Shown in pieces: positions 13,400 through 23,127 of a stretch of 64,000 nucleotides of DNA. Numbering within the stretch: position 1 is the stretch's first letter; every line of letters begins with the position of its first letter. The stretch is from Corynebacterium capitovis DSM 44611 (GTDB taxonomy: Bacteria; Actinomycetota; Actinomycetes; Mycobacteriales; Mycobacteriaceae). The notes beneath the pieces were generated by a model. The model had not been told where the DNA came from. It searched no databases and was given only the letters and a program-made list of their open reading frames with translations. Both the position numbers and the translations under genes were made by a program. The DNA is taken from contig NZ_CP047117.1 of assembly GCF_030440535.1 (NCBI RefSeq), positions 248,001 through 312,000 of the forward strand. The letters run 5' to 3'.

Positions 13400-15520
13400 G
13401 TGGCACAAGAAGTGCTTAAGGACCTGAACAAGGTCCGCAACATCGGCATCATGGCCCACATCGACGCCGGTAAGACGACCACGACCGAGCGTATCCTCTT
13501 CTACACCGGCATCAACCGCAAGGTGGGGGAGACGCACGATGGTGGCGCGACCACTGACTGGATGGAACAGGAAAAGGAACGCGGCATCACCATCACCTCT
13601 GCCGCGGTGACCTGCTTCTGGAACAACAACCAGATCAACATCATCGATACCCCGGGCCACGTCGACTTCACCGTCGAGGTCGAGCGCTCCCTGCGTGTCC
13701 TCGACGGCGCGGTCGCAGTCTTCGACGGCAAGGAGGGCGTCGAGCCCCAGTCCGAGCAGGTGTGGCGTCAGGCCGCAAAGTACGACGTGCCCCGCATTTG
13801 CTTCGTCAACAAGATGGACAAGCTGGGTGCGGACTTCTACTTCACCGTCCAGACCATCATCGACCGCCTCGGCGCCAAGCCGCTGGTGATGCAGCTGCCG
13901 ATCGGTGCCGAAGATGACTTCGACGGCGTTGTCGACCTGATCGAGATGAAGGCGCTGATGTGGCCGGGGAAGGTCGAGACCGGCACCCCGCCGCAGATCC
14001 AGGAGATCCCCGAGGACCTCAAGGAGAAGGCGGAAGAGTACCGCGAGAAGCTGCTCGACGCCGTCGCCGAGTCCGACGAGGAGCTCATGGAGAAGTACTT
14101 CGGCGGCGAGGAACTCACCGTCGAAGAAATCAAGGGCGCGATCCGCAAGCTCACCGTCGCTTCCGAGATCTACCCGGTCTTCTGCGGCACCGCTTACCGC
14201 AACAAGGGCATCGAGCCCCTGCTTGACGCCGTCGTCGAATACCTGCCTAACCCGCTCGACATCGGTGAAGTCCACGGCACCACCCTCAACGGCGAGGACG
14301 ATCTCGTGCGCAAGCCGTCTGTCGAGGAGCCCTTCTCGGCGCTCGCGTTCAAGATCGCTGTGCACCCGTTCTTCGGCAAGCTGACCTACGTTCGCGTTTA
14401 CTCTGGTCAGGCCGTCCCCGGCGAGCAGATGCTCAACTCCACCAAGCAGCACAAGGAGCGCGTGGGCAAGCTCTTCCAGATGCACGCGAACAAGGAGAAC
14501 CCGGTCGAGCACGCCGACGCTGGCAACATCTACGCGTTCATCGGCCTGAAGAACACCACCACGGGTGACACGCTGTGCAACCCTGATCACCCGATCATCC
14601 TCGAGTCCATGGACTTCCCGGATCCGGTCATTCAGGTGGCTATCGAGCCGAAGACGAAGGCCGACCAGGAGAAGCTGGGCACAGCCATCCAGAAGCTCGC
14701 GGAAGAGGATCCGACCTTCACGGTCAAGCTTGACGACGAAACCGGCCAGACCGTCATCGGCGGGATGGGCGAGCTTCACCTCGACGTCCTGGTGGACCGC
14801 ATGAAGCGCGAGTTCAAAGTCGAGGCGAACATCGGTTCCCCGCAGGTGGCCTACCGCGAGACCATCCGCAAGAAGGTGGAGCACCTCGATTACACCCACA
14901 AGAAGCAGACGGGTGGATCGGGCCAGTTCGCGAAGGTCATCGTCACCATCGAGCCGTACAACCCGGTTGCGGAGGAGCTCGAAGAGGGCGAGTCCGCTAT
15001 CTACAAGTTCGAGAACGCCGTGACCGGTGGCCGCGTGCCGAAGGAGTACATCCCCTCCGTCGATGCCGGCATCCAGGACGCCATGCAATACGGCTACCTG
15101 GCTGGATTCCCGCTGGTAAACATCAAGGCCACGCTGGAAGACGGCGCCTACCACGAAGTTGACTCCTCCGAAATGGCATTCAAGCTGGCTGGTTCCCAGG
15201 CGCTGAAGGAGGCCGTCGCTAAGGCAAAGCCGGTCCTTCTGGAGCCGCTCATGTCCGTCGAGGTCGTCACCCCGGAGGAGTACATGGGCGACGTCATCGG
15301 TGACCTCAACTCCCGCCGTGGTCAGGTCAACTCTATGGATGACCGCTCGGGCGCGAAGGTCGTCAAGGCCGTCGTTCCGCTGTCCCAGATGTTCGGGTAC
15401 GTGGGCGACCTCCGTTCCCGCACCCAGGGGCGCGCGAACTACACGATGGTGTTTGACTCCTACGGTGAGGTTCCCTCGTCCGTGGCGCAGGAGATCATCG
15501 ACGAGCGCAACGGCAAGTAA
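13400..15520 (+). CDS. fusA: Translation elongation factor G
   Basis: EF-G (706 residues), the GTPase that drives translocation and, with RRF, ribosome recycling. The G motifs are [13 protein letters not shown] (P-loop, near residue 18), the RGITITSAA switch [10 protein letters not shown] and NKMDK. Domains II-V follow, ending [14 protein letters not shown]. It starts at GTG 13400 after a TTGGGG element. A single gene without truncation, in the usual place between rpsG and tuf. Confidence 0.98.
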   Translation: MAQEVLKDLNKVRNIGIMAHIDAGKTTTTERILFYTGINRKVGETHDGGATTDWMEQEKERGITITSAAVTCFWNNNQINIIDTPGHVDFTVEVERSLRVLDGAVAVFDGKEGVEPQSEQVWRQAAKYDVPRICFVNKMDKLGADFYFTVQTIIDRLGAKPLVMQLPIGAEDDFDGVVDLIEMKALMWPGKVETGTPPQIQEIPEDLKEKAEEYREKLLDAVAESDEELMEKYFGGEELTVEEIKGAIRKLTVASEIYPVFCGTAYRNKGIEPLLDAVVEYLPNPLDIGEVHGTTLNGEDDLVRKPSVEEPFSALAFKIAVHPFFGKLTYVRVYSGQAVPGEQMLNSTKQHKERVGKLFQMHANKENPVEHADAGNIYAFIGLKNTTTGDTLCNPDHPIILESMDFPDPVIQVAIEPKTKADQEKLGTAIQKLAEEDPTFTVKLDDETGQTVIGGMGELHLDVLVDRMKREFKVEANIGSPQVAYRETIRKKVEHLDYTHKKQTGGSGQFAKVIVTIEPYNPVAEELEEGESAIYKFENAVTGGRVPKEYIPSVDAGIQDAMQYGYLAGFPLVNIKATLEDGAYHEVDSSEMAFKLAGSQALKEAVAKAKPVLLEPLMSVEVVTPEEYMGDVIGDLNSRRGQVNSMDDRSGAKVVKAVVPLSQMFGYVGDLRSRTQGRANYTMVFDSYGEVPSSVAQEIIDERNGK

Positions 15521-15685
15521 GCCGCCGCTCCCGCCCCTTCCGGCAGCGCGTGCCAGCGTGGCCGGGTGATCGGCGGGGAAGCGGCCGGGCTGAGGCTCAA
15601 CGGTGTCACGGGCGAAGGCCCGCGCGCATGGGCCTGAGCCGGCCGTTTCCCCAAGGTAGATCGCTTCGCGGCCCTATTCCGCGGT

Positions 15686-15714
15686 TTGAAAAACGCGCGG
15701 TGTGAATCTAGGAT
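15686..15714 (+). promoter_or_regulatory. Likely tuf promoter
   Basis: TTGAAA at 15686-15691, exactly 17 bp, then TAGGAT at 15709-15714. This lies in the 318-nt gap between fusA and tuf and explains how tuf can be expressed separately and strongly. The leader before tuf is about 120 nt. The rest of the gap, just after fusA, is GC-rich and holds no gene I can see. Confidence 0.6.
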
Positions 15715-15838
15715 CGTGTAACTGGCACATTGTGAAATGGCCATTGTCGTGTGCCCCGTTGATGGGCGCGTGACAGGGCAGAATGTCAACCACGTGGCTG
15801 CGAAGGTCGTAGCCACCAGAAGTCCAGGAGGACAAACA

Positions 15839-17029
15839 GTGGCAAAGGCTAAGTTTGAGCGTACAAAGCCGCACGTAAACATTGGCACCATCGGTCACGT
15901 CGACCACGGCAAGACCACCACGACGGCTGCCATCACCAAGGTGCTCGCTGACGCTTACCCGGATGAGAACACCGCATTCGCCTTCGACGCGATCGACAAG
16001 GCTCCTGAGGAGCGCGAGCGCGGCATCACCATCAACATCTCCCACGTTGAGTACAACACGCCGAAGCGCCACTACGCTCACGTGGATGCCCCGGGCCACG
16101 CCGACTACATCAAGAACATGATCACCGGTGCTGCTCAGATGGACGGCGCCATCCTCGTTGTCGCGGCCACCGACGGCCCGATGCCGCAGACCCGTGAGCA
16201 CGTTCTGCTCGCTCGCCAGGTCGGTGTCCCCTACATCCTCGTTGCGCTGAACAAGTGCGACATGGTCGACGATGAGGAGATCATCGAGCTCGTCGAAATG
16301 GAGGTCCGCGAGCTTCTGGCCGAGCAGGACTACGACGAGGACGCCCCGATCGTCCACATCTCCGCTCTGAAGGCTCTCGAGGGCGACGAGAAGTGGGTTG
16401 CCTCCATCGTTGAGCTCATGGAAGCCTGCGACAACTCCATCCCGGACCCGATCCGCGAGACCGACCGCGACTTCCTCATGCCGATCGAGGACATCTTCAC
16501 CATTTCCGGCCGCGGTACCGTCGTCACCGGTCGTGTCGAGCGCGGCGTCCTGAAGCTCAACGAGGACGTCGAGATCATCGGCATCAAGGACAAGGCGACG
16601 CAGACCACCGTCACCTCCATCGAGATGTTCAACAAGCTGCTAGACACCGCTGAGGCCGGCGACAACGCCGCTCTGCTTCTCCGCGGCATCAAGCGCGAGG
16701 ACGTCGAGCGTGGCCAGGTTGTCATCAAGCCGGGCGCCTACACCCCTCACAAGAAGTTCGAGGGCTCCGTCTACGTCCTGTCCAAGGACGAGGGCGGCCG
16801 CCACACCCCGTTCTTCGACAACTACCGTCCGCAGTTCTACTTCCGCACCACCGACGTGACCGGTGTGGTGAAGCTGCCGGAGGGCACCGAGATGGTTATG
16901 CCGGGTGACAACGTCGACATGTCCGTCGAGCTCATCCAGCCGGTCGCCATGGACGAGGGCCTGCGCTTCGCTATCCGCGAGGGCTCCCGCACCGTCGGCG
17001 CTGGTCGCGTGACCAAGATCCTCGACTAA
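15839..17029 (+). CDS. tuf: Translation elongation factor Tu
   Basis: EF-Tu (396 residues) delivers aminoacyl-tRNA to the ribosome as a GTP complex. The motifs are [30 protein letters not shown] and NKCDMVDD. The GTG start at 15839 has AGGAGG at 15826-15831 and gives the length usual for corynebacteria. The open frame reaches further upstream to 15737, but that part is leader sequence. This is the only tuf gene in the window. Confidence 0.98.
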   Translation: MAKAKFERTKPHVNIGTIGHVDHGKTTTTAAITKVLADAYPDENTAFAFDAIDKAPEERERGITINISHVEYNTPKRHYAHVDAPGHADYIKNMITGAAQMDGAILVVAATDGPMPQTREHVLLARQVGVPYILVALNKCDMVDDEEIIELVEMEVRELLAEQDYDEDAPIVHISALKALEGDEKWVASIVELMEACDNSIPDPIRETDRDFLMPIEDIFTISGRGTVVTGRVERGVLKLNEDVEIIGIKDKATQTTVTSIEMFNKLLDTAEAGDNAALLLRGIKREDVERGQVVIKPGAYTPHKKFEGSVYVLSKDEGGRHTPFFDNYRPQFYFRTTDVTGVVKLPEGTEMVMPGDNVDMSVELIQPVAMDEGLRFAIREGSRTVGAGRVTKILD

Positions 17030-17050
17030 TGACCGGCCCAGCCCGGTCAT

Positions 17051-17087
17051 AAACGCCGCTTCTCCCCGCCGGGAGGGGTGGCGTTTT
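17051..17087 (+). terminator. Terminator after tuf
   Basis: AAACGCC pairs with GGCGTTT and, inside it, CTCCCC pairs with GGGGAG-type sequence around a GCCG loop; the outer arm ends in a TTTT run. It lies 22 nt past the tuf stop codon. Confidence 0.65.
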
Positions 17088-17108
17088 GCGTGCGTAGACT
17101 TGCCTGAC

Positions 17109-17804
17109 GTGAGCGAACCCACCGACCCGACCCGCATCCCGCGCGTCATTGCAGCCCTCCAGCGGGCATGGGAGGGCCAGCCCGACCTCGCGCTCCCGGC
17201 GCTGCTCGGGCTCGTCGCTAACCGCGGAGTGGGTTGGGGTTCGTCGGACGAGGACTTCCTCGCCACACTCGAGCAGGTGGAGCGAGAGCACCCTTCGCTT
17301 GTCGACGCTCCGCCGACCCGGCACTTGAGCATCGCAACTTTCGCGCCCCGCCACCTGGTCACGCTGACTCCAGACCGTGTAGTCGTGCGCGATCCGCACG
17401 TGCCGACGCGTCAGCCGGTTGCGTGGGCGTACAGCGCGCTGCGTCCCACCGGCCCGGGCCGGCCTCTTGTCATCACGGACGTCGCTGGCGTGGAGCACCG
17501 CCTCGGAGTTAGTTCGCTTGTGTCGGAGTTCGACCCGCACTCCGTGCCACCGCTCAGTGGGATACGGGCGCAGAACATCGGGGAGGCCCGCTGGCTCGTG
17601 GAGTTCGCAGACGGCTCCCGCGCGCTCGTCGCCCCTCGTCTGCGCGTCTGGCGTGTGAACCGGCGCGACGTCGAGTTGCACACGGTCGCGTGGGAGCGCA
17701 TCGATCGCTGCTCTCCAGGTGCCGCGATGGCAGTCACTCCGGTTGGCGGCCGGGGCCTGCTTGAGCTTGGAGAGGTGGACAACGTCACCGTTATTCAGGC
17801 GTAG
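17109..17804 (+). CDS. Hypothetical actinobacterial protein
   Basis: A 231-residue soluble protein that I do not recognise. It has no signal peptide, membrane segment or known catalytic motif. The N-terminal part is helical in character (VIAALQRAW, LLGLVANR) and the second half is beta-rich and hydrophobic, with DGSRALVAPRLRVWRV. GTG 17109 is chosen because a TAGACT -10-like box at 17095-17100 lies 8 nt before it, suggesting a leaderless transcript; a TTG at 17100 would add three residues. The 3' end overlaps the convergent AmaP-like gene by 14 nt. Confidence 0.6.
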   Translation: MSEPTDPTRIPRVIAALQRAWEGQPDLALPALLGLVANRGVGWGSSDEDFLATLEQVEREHPSLVDAPPTRHLSIATFAPRHLVTLTPDRVVVRDPHVPTRQPVAWAYSALRPTGPGRPLVITDVAGVEHRLGVSSLVSEFDPHSVPPLSGIRAQNIGEARWLVEFADGSRALVAPRLRVWRVNRRDVELHTVAWERIDRCSPGAAMAVTPVGGRGLLELGEVDNVTVIQA

Positions 17805-18387
17805 TTGTCGAGGCGCCCACGCTGTCCAGGCGGTCGAAGTGCAGCTTGTAGACGGCGTCGATGTCGAGACCCGCGCACGCGGCGCGGAAATCGCGGTCCG
17901 CGTCCTCTAATAGGGCAACAATCTCACCGAGGCCGACGTCGGGATCGGCGGTCACCGTGAAGGTCGTGGTCGGGCGGGAGCGTTCCCAGGCGGTCGTCTT
18001 TGCAACCTTCACGACAGCAGGCGATAGCTGTAGGTGGGCACAGGCAGCGTCGGCAACCCGCTGCACGTTGACCTGTATTTCCTCGGGTCCCGTCTCGCCT
18101 TGACCGACGCTGCGCATGCTAAAGGCTCGGCTTCGGATGTTCGCGACGATCACCCACGTACCAGCAACCGCGAACAGTAGCGATGCTGCCGTGAGCGCGT
18201 AAGGGAACCAGGGGCGGGCGCTCACGTCGGCAAGCTGGGCCCGATCGGCCCCGCGAAGCGCCTCGCTGATCCCGGGGTTGTAAGGAAAGTCGAAGCGGTA
18301 AAACACGGGCACGAGGCCAGCGAGAAGCAGAAGAAGGCCGAGAAGAGCGACAAGAATGCGGTCGATGATGGAAAGTCGGCGTGTCAT
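17791..18387 (-). CDS. AmaP-like membrane anchor for Asp23/Gls24 proteins
   Basis: A 198-residue protein with two membrane segments near the N-terminus (about residues 9-29 and 60-84) and a cytoplasmic C-terminal domain of about 110 residues. That pattern matches AmaP, which anchors Asp23 proteins to the membrane in Firmicutes and occurs with Asp23 genes in actinobacteria. Its ATG overlaps the stop codon of the preceding gene by 4 nt (ATGA), indicating translational coupling. It is the last gene of the six-gene minus-strand operon. Function is inferred from architecture and context. Confidence 0.65.
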   Translation of the reverse strand: MTRRLSIIDRILVALLGLLLLLAGLVPVFYRFDFPYNPGISEALRGADRAQLADVSARPWFPYALTAASLLFAVAGTWVIVANIRSRAFSMRSVGQGETGPEEIQVNVQRVADAACAHLQLSPAVVKVAKTTAWERSRPTTTFTVTADPDVGLGEIVALLEDADRDFRAACAGLDIDAVYKLHFDRLDSVGASTTTPE

Positions 18388-18956
18388 CGTGGGCGCTCCT
18401 CCGTGGTCGTGGGCGCAGCGGTGACGATGACTCGCGTCCGCGGTGGCCGCGCCAGATGCGTAAATTCCCGGTTGAGCCGTTCTTCGACACGGGAGGCCAG
18501 CCCCGCGCCCGAAGCGTCGTCCTCCAGCTGGACGGTCAACGTGCGGCGATCCGCGCGGGAGCTGATCTTGTTCGCCCCGATGTCGGCGCGCGTCACGTAC
18601 GTGGCTTTGCGCGCGATGTCGACCGGCCGCATCCACATCGACGCATCCGAATTAACGCGCACGTGGGTACGGCCGCGAGGCCGGAATGCAGAGACGATCA
18701 GCCAGAGACCGGCTAAGGACAGCACCACCCCGGCCGCCACGACGGCGGGAGATACGTCCCCGGCCGCCAGCCACGACAGCGCCGCCCCCACCCAGGAATC
18801 CGAGGGGTGCTTGGCGGCGAACCGGTACCACAGGTCGCGGGCCGCGACCGCAGCGACCGCGAGGAAGACAAGACCGATGGAGACCGCGAGGTAGCGGGCA
18901 GGCGGGTTCGCCCGCGGCTCGGCACCGGGAGCGGCGCTAGGTAAGTGCGTGGACAT
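18384..18956 (-). CDS. DUF6286-type membrane protein of the Asp23 operon
   Basis: A 190-residue protein with two membrane segments (about residues 22-42 and 72-92) and a C-terminal cytoplasmic domain including VRVNSDASMWMRPVDIARKA. It resembles the DUF6286 family that accompanies actinobacterial Asp23 genes. It overlaps the next gene by 4 nt and the 3' end of the previous one by 20 nt. The product probably sits at the membrane with the Asp23 proteins; no enzymatic motif is visible. Confidence 0.6.
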   Translation of the reverse strand: MSTHLPSAAPGAEPRANPPARYLAVSIGLVFLAVAAVAARDLWYRFAAKHPSDSWVGAALSWLAAGDVSPAVVAAGVVLSLAGLWLIVSAFRPRGRTHVRVNSDASMWMRPVDIARKATYVTRADIGANKISSRADRRTLTVQLEDDASGAGLASRVEERLNREFTHLARPPRTRVIVTAAPTTTEERPR

Positions 18957-19521
18957 GGGGCCTCACCACGTGGATGATACTGATCGGCGCGAGGGGCAGC
19001 GGCGGGGGCACAACGGGGTGCGAGACCGGCACCTGGCGCACATTGATGGGAATGACTGGGCGAGGTGGGGGTGCGGTCACGCCTTTCGGTTCCCTGGGAA
19101 GGATCACTGTCACTGGCGTGAGGGCCCGCGGCTCGGGGGCAGCAGGCGAGGAGACGGCGGCGCGGGGGGAGTGTGCGGCGAGGTCACTCAGCGAGACGCG
19201 GGGCCCCGCCTGCGCGTTCGACACTGTGACGTTGACCCGCGTTACCTTCATCCCCGAGAACTGCTCGACGCGGGCGCTCACCGTCTCTCGCACCGCATCA
19301 GCGACGGCGGCGATGGGCGATGGGTAAGCGACGGCAACCTCCGCCGTCACGTTTACCGTGCCAGCACCGCGATCAACCTGCACCTCGACGCGTGGGAGGC
19401 TCTTGCTCGCTAGGCCGGCGAGCTTGGCGTCCATCCCGACGCAACCTGGGACCGCCAGCGCGGCGGCCTCCGCAAGGCGACTGATCGCGCGGTCTCTGAT
19501 GGTGATCGACGAAGACGGCAT
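18937..19521 (-). CDS. Asp23/Gls24 family envelope stress protein, proline-rich tail
   Basis: A 194-residue protein. The first 115 residues form an Asp23/Gls24 domain (AISRLAEAAALAVPG, later VNVTAEVAVAYP and VTRVNVTV). The last 75 are rich in proline and valine (ALTPVTVILPREP, VVPPPLPLAP), a tail unusual for the family that may be a flexible linker or protein-binding segment. The ATG at 19521 shares a base with the stop codon of the upstream gene. Family members act in cell-envelope homeostasis, but the mechanism in corynebacteria is not known. Confidence 0.65.
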   Translation of the reverse strand: MPSSSITIRDRAISRLAEAAALAVPGCVGMDAKLAGLASKSLPRVEVQVDRGAGTVNVTAEVAVAYPSPIAAVADAVRETVSARVEQFSGMKVTRVNVTVSNAQAGPRVSLSDLAAHSPRAAVSSPAAPEPRALTPVTVILPREPKGVTAPPPRPVIPINVRQVPVSHPVVPPPLPLAPISIIHVVRPHVHALT

Positions 19522-19721
19522 CAGCTTCGGCCCCGTCCGGAGGTGGTGCTGAGGATTTCTGCGATATCGAGCTTGCCCTCCAGGTGGGCACCGATAGCGC
19601 CGCCGACCGCACTGAAGAGGAGTAGCCATACCAGCCCGGCCCAGCCGCCGAACGTGACGAAGAATGCGAGCAGGGCCCCGGCGCCAATGCCGAGCGCGAT
19701 TTTGTTGGAAAAGACGTTCAT
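19521..19721 (-). CDS. Small DUF2273-like membrane protein
   Basis: A 66-residue protein that is almost entirely two adjacent hydrophobic helices (IALGIGAGALLAFFVTFGG and LVWLLLFSAVGGAIGAHL) followed by a short polar tail ending in RGRS. Small membrane proteins of the DUF2273 type are regular members of Asp23/AmaP operons, which is the basis of the call. It is coupled to the next gene by TGATG. Confidence 0.6.
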   Translation of the reverse strand: MNVFSNKIALGIGAGALLAFFVTFGGWAGLVWLLLFSAVGGAIGAHLEGKLDIAEILSTTSGRGRS

Positions 19722-19725
19722 AGCT

Positions 19726-20100
19726 CTAACCACTTTTCTCGGGATTGTTCGGGATTACTCCGGATTGCCGGGGCGCCGGGGCTCGTGCCGCATCGGCGAC
19801 GATGACATCGACAAACGGTGCGCCGGTCGCGGCGCTTACCGCGGCGCGTGCGTTGCTGGCAGCGGCAGACACAGTGAGGCCGGAATCGACATCATAGACA
19901 AGGTGCACTTCGATACCCCGGAGGGAGGCGCGCTCGACCGACCTCAGGCCGGGGATCCGGGTGCCGGGAAGGAGAAGGGCGACCTCGCCAAACCGCCCCG
20001 CGTGAAGACCGGCCACGCCGGGGGTGGAAAGGGCGGCAGCCACTGCGGCTTCGCCCACGTCCCGGGTCACGGCGAAAGACGCTCCTACAGCAGTAGACAT
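19726..20100 (-). CDS. Small Asp23-operon protein of unknown function
   Basis: A 124-residue cytoplasmic protein with an alternating helix-strand pattern (VAAALSTPGVAGLHAG, GIEVHLVYDVDSG) that recalls the Asp23/Gls24 fold but lacks clear family motifs. It follows the first Asp23 gene of the operon after 2 nt and ends 4 nt before the small membrane protein gene, so it is surely co-expressed with them. It may be a divergent Asp23 paralogue. Confidence 0.55.
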   Translation of the reverse strand: MSTAVGASFAVTRDVGEAAVAAALSTPGVAGLHAGRFGEVALLLPGTRIPGLRSVERASLRGIEVHLVYDVDSGLTVSAAASNARAAVSAATGAPFVDVIVADAARAPAPRQSGVIPNNPEKSG

Positions 20101-20102
20101 GA

Positions 20103-20603
20103 TTACTGGGTGGGCGCGTTGGCTGCGGGAGCTGAGGGGGCTGCCTGCTCGGAGGTACCGTCCCGTCCGTTGGTGTCCTGCCCCGGCAGGTGGACGTCGT
20201 GAACAGTGACGTCGACACGGTCCACGATCAAGCCGGTCATGCGCGTCACCGCCTGCGTGACGTTTTCCTGGATGGCCCGGGCGAGCTCGTGAATGGCCAC
20301 GCCGTACTCCGCGATGATGGCCACAGCCACAGAGGCATGGCCGGTATCGACGGCAACGCCAATGCCTTGCTGGACAGCGGTCGAGGACGTCAGCGTCTCA
20401 CGCACAGCGCCCCACACCCGAGCCGCGCCGCCGCCAAGGTTGTACACCCCGGATACCTCGCGGGCGGCGAGGCCAGCGATTTTTCCCACCACGTTGTCGT
20501 CGATAACCGTGATTCCGAATTCCGACTCGAGGTTCCCATTACTGGGTGGGGTGACGGTAGCGCCCGACGCTTCTGCGGCGCTGGCGGGATTTGTGTCGGT
20601 CAT
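20103..20603 (-). CDS. Asp23/Gls24 family envelope stress response protein
   Basis: A 166-residue protein whose core (about residues 28-140) is a full Asp23/Gls24 domain: VVGKIAGLAAREVSGVYNLGGG, then VAVAIIAEYGVAIHELARAIQENV and VDVTVHDV. The N- and C-termini are Ala/Pro/Thr-rich and probably disordered. It is the first gene of the six-gene minus-strand operon running to 17791 and the best-conserved member. The promoter should lie in 20604-20700, but I cannot pick a convincing -35/-10 pair there. Confidence 0.8.
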   Translation of the reverse strand: MTDTNPASAAEASGATVTPPSNGNLESEFGITVIDDNVVGKIAGLAAREVSGVYNLGGGAARVWGAVRETLTSSTAVQQGIGVAVDTGHASVAVAIIAEYGVAIHELARAIQENVTQAVTRMTGLIVDRVDVTVHDVHLPGQDTNGRDGTSEQAAPSAPAANAPTQ

Positions 20604-20720
20604 GGGCTTCCTTCCGGGGTCTCCGTTCGATGCGGCCTAACCTTACACACGCCCAAAGATACCGAGCCGATTTTCAAGCACACTGGTACAGAGTTGAAAC
20701 AATAGGGGGGCGGCGCGGTG

Positions 20721-20732
20721 GCGTCGACAAGC
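20721..20732 (+). repeat. One copy of a dispersed short motif, GCGTCGACAAGC
   Basis: The 12-mer GCGTCGACAAGC recurs exactly at 17297 (reverse), 20721, 26389 (reverse), 32831 (reverse), 37074, 48564, 50439 and 55807 (reverse). Its 11-base core CGTCGACAAGC also occurs at 32210 (reverse), 34550 (reverse) and 43027, and the one-base variant GCGTCGATAAGC at 31797 and 63112. Chance would give far fewer than one. Copies lie in intergenic DNA and in less conserved genes. Confidence 0.6.
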
Positions 20733-20735
20733 GTC

Positions 20736-20764
20736 TTGCAATGCTGCAGCCGCCGTGATTTAAT
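20736..20764 (+). promoter_or_regulatory. Likely S10 operon promoter and start of a long leader
   Basis: TTGCAA at 20736-20741, a 17-bp spacer and TTTAAT at 20759-20764. The transcript would have a leader of about 340 nt before rpsJ. The leader holds GC-rich self-complementary stretches, for example around 20830-20865, but no known riboswitch class is recognised. The 504-nt gap 20604-21108 has no other gene and must also contain the divergent Asp23-operon promoter. Confidence 0.5.
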
Positions 20765-21108
20765 AGACCGGTTGCCTAGACATGGCGCGGTTGCGCGCGA
20801 TGGCCAGGCAAGCATGACACCTTCACCGAAGGTACCCGGTCCGCCGGGAACCGGGGGAAGGCCATGGCAAATCAACAGCGGCAGTACGCAAGGGTCACGC
20901 GCCCTTCCGAGTCTGACACCCCGCACGGGTGGAAGCACTGGTGTAGCACGCAGTTGATGCTGTGCGCCCATCTTCCGGTTGTGTCATGACAGTCATCAAC
21001 GACACTGGCGTTGAGCCTAGGGCCGAGCCCGGACAACGTTATAGAGAAAACAGTTGCTAGAACCCCACCGCTTCAGCATGAATGTGGGGATGCGAGGAAG
21101 AGGTAAGC

Positions 21109-21414
21109 GTGGCGGGACAGAAGATCCGCATCAGGCTCAAGGCCTACGACCACGAGGCGATCGACGCATCCGCGAAGAAGATCGTCGAGACGGTCACCCG
21201 CACGGGTGCCCGCGTTGTGGGGCCGGTGCCGTTGCCCACCAATAAGAACGTGTACGCCGTTATTCGTTCTCCGCACAAGTACAAGGACTCTCGCGAGCAC
21301 TTCGAGATGCGCACTCACAAGCGCCTCATCGACATTCTCGACCCGACCCCCAAGACGGTTGACGCGCTCATGCGCATCGACCTTCCGGCCAGCGTCGACG
21401 TCAACATCCAGTAG
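21109..21414 (+). CDS. rpsJ: 30S ribosomal protein S10
   Basis: S10 (101 residues), a head protein of the 30S subunit and transcription antitermination partner (NusE). It begins [15 protein letters not shown] and contains [19 protein letters not shown] and [13 protein letters not shown], all canonical. The GTG at 21109 gives the standard length; purine-rich GAGGAAGAGG lies just upstream, and the in-frame ATG at 21082 would precede that site. It is first in the S10 cluster, with rplC 67 nt downstream. Confidence 0.97.
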   Translation: MAGQKIRIRLKAYDHEAIDASAKKIVETVTRTGARVVGPVPLPTNKNVYAVIRSPHKYKDSREHFEMRTHKRLIDILDPTPKTVDALMRIDLPASVDVNIQ

Positions 21415-21481
21415 ACGACACGAACGACGCTGCTGAGAAGCAACGAGATTTCCGACCTTTCACGCAGTGGAGAACTAAAAC

Positions 21482-22138
21482 ATGTCTGACAACCAGATCA
21501 AGGGGATTCTGGGCAAGAAACTCGGCATGACCCAGATCTTCGACGAGGACAACCGCGTTATCCCGGTTACCGTCGTTGAAGCAGGTCCTGTCGTGGTCAC
21601 CCAGATCCGTACCCCCGAGACCGATGGCTACTCGGCCATCCAGATCGCTTACGGCGACATCGACCCCCGAAAGACCAAGAAGCCCCAGGCGGGCCACTTC
21701 AAGAAGGCCGGCGTGAACCCGCGCCGCCACGTGGCCGAGATCCGCATGACCGACACCTCCGCATACGAGGTCGGCCAGGAGATCAGCGCCACAATCTTCG
21801 ACGGCGACACCTACGTCGACGTTGCTGGCACCACCAAGGGCCACGGCTACGCCGGCGCGATGAAGCGCCACGGCTTCGCTGGCCAGGGCGCAGCCCACGG
21901 TAACCAGGCGTCCCACCGTCGCGTCGGCTCCATCGGCGCCTGCGCGACCCCGGGCCGCGTTTTCAAGGGCACCCGCATGGCTGGCCGCATGGGCGGTAAC
22001 CGCGTTACTACCCAGAACCTGAAGATCCAACGCATCGACGGCGACAACAACCTGATCCTCATCAAGGGCGCCATCCCCGGCCCCAAGGGCAGCGTTGTTA
22101 CCGTCAAGACCGCAGTGAAGGGCGGTGCTCACGCATGA
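21482..22138 (+). CDS. rplC: 50S ribosomal protein L3
   Basis: L3 (218 residues), an early assembly protein whose loop reaches the peptidyl-transferase centre. Landmarks are [13 protein letters not shown] at the N-terminus, the [17 protein letters not shown] segment and [18 protein letters not shown] element precedes the ATG. The last codons overlap rplD by 4 nt (ATGA), a sign of coupled translation. Confidence 0.97.
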   Translation: MSDNQIKGILGKKLGMTQIFDEDNRVIPVTVVEAGPVVVTQIRTPETDGYSAIQIAYGDIDPRKTKKPQAGHFKKAGVNPRRHVAEIRMTDTSAYEVGQEISATIFDGDTYVDVAGTTKGHGYAGAMKRHGFAGQGAAHGNQASHRRVGSIGACATPGRVFKGTRMAGRMGGNRVTTQNLKIQRIDGDNNLILIKGAIPGPKGSVVTVKTAVKGGAHA

Positions 22139-22797
22139 CGAACCTGACGCTTGACGTCCACACCGCAGACGGTACGACCAACGGTTCCGTAGAGCTTCCC
22201 GCGGAGCTGTTCGACCGCGAAGCTTCCATCCCCCTGATGCACCAGGTTGTCATCGCGCAGCTTGCTGCAGCACGTCAGGGCACCCACGCCACGAAGACCC
22301 GTGGCATGGTCCGCGGCGGCGGCCGCAAGCCGTTCCGCCAAAAGGGTACCGGCCGTGCCCGCCAGGGTTCGACCCGTGCGCCGCACTTCACCGGCGGCGG
22401 AACCGTTCACGGCCCGCAGCCGCGTTCCTACGCGCAGCGCACCCCGAAGAAAATGATCAAGGCCGCCCTCGCGGGCGCCCTGACTGACCGGGCCCGCAAC
22501 GAGCGTATCCACCTCGTGGAAGAGCTCGTGCCGGGTCAGACTCCGTCAACCAAGTCTGCGCGCGCGTTCATCGAGCGCCTCACCGACCGCAAGTCGGTGT
22601 TGCTGGTGATCGGCCGTGAGGATGTCAACTCCCGCCTGTCCGCACGGAACCTGCCGGGCGTCCACATCCTTGAGCCGGCCCAGTTGAACACGTATGACGT
22701 GCTCAACGCTGACGACGTCGTCTTCTCGGTCGAGGCGCTGCACACCTTCGTTAACGCTGCCACCGCAGCCCAGGCCGCGGTGGAGGAGGAGAAGTAA
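22135..22797 (+). CDS. rplD: 50S ribosomal protein L4
   Basis: L4 (220 residues), which lines the exit tunnel and in some bacteria represses its own operon. The tunnel-loop segment [20 protein letters not shown] is intact, with no macrolide-type change evident. The stop codon overlaps the rplW start (TAATG). Length and order are normal. Confidence 0.97.
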   Translation: MTNLTLDVHTADGTTNGSVELPAELFDREASIPLMHQVVIAQLAAARQGTHATKTRGMVRGGGRKPFRQKGTGRARQGSTRAPHFTGGGTVHGPQPRSYAQRTPKKMIKAALAGALTDRARNERIHLVEELVPGQTPSTKSARAFIERLTDRKSVLLVIGREDVNSRLSARNLPGVHILEPAQLNTYDVLNADDVVFSVEALHTFVNAATAAQAAVEEEK

Positions 22798-23102
22798 TGG
22801 CCAAGATCGTCAACCCGCGTGATGTCATCATCGCTCCGGTCCTCTCGGAGAAGACCTACGCGCTGATGGAGCAGAACACGTACACGTTCTTCGTGAACCC
22901 CTCTGCCAACAAGACCCAGATCAAGATCGCCGTGGAAGAGATTTTCGGCGTCGACGTCGCTTCGGTGAACACCGCCAACCGCGAGGGCAAGCGCAAGCGC
23001 TCCCGCACCGGCGTTGGCAAGCGCAAGGACACCAAGCGCGCCTACGTCACTCTCCGCGAGGGCAGCGACTCCATCGATATCTTCGGCGGCGCAGCCGTCT
23101 AA
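22797..23102 (+). CDS. rplW: 50S ribosomal protein L23
   Basis: L23 (101 residues) sits at the tunnel exit, where signal recognition particle and trigger factor dock. The conserved opening [19 protein letters not shown] and the [12 protein letters not shown] loop are present. It is coupled to rplD by the TAATG overlap and followed by rplB after 25 nt. Confidence 0.97.
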   Translation: MAKIVNPRDVIIAPVLSEKTYALMEQNTYTFFVNPSANKTQIKIAVEEIFGVDVASVNTANREGKRKRSRTGVGKRKDTKRAYVTLREGSDSIDIFGGAAV

Positions 23103-23127
23103 GTGACTCGATAGAAAAGGACACACT

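Noticed and set aside
13280..15154. 624-codon open frame antisense to fusA
   Set aside because: Long antisense frames are common opposite highly biased GC-rich genes; the composition (Leu/Val/Asp/His) is that of a shadow, and similar frames lie opposite rpoB and rpoC.
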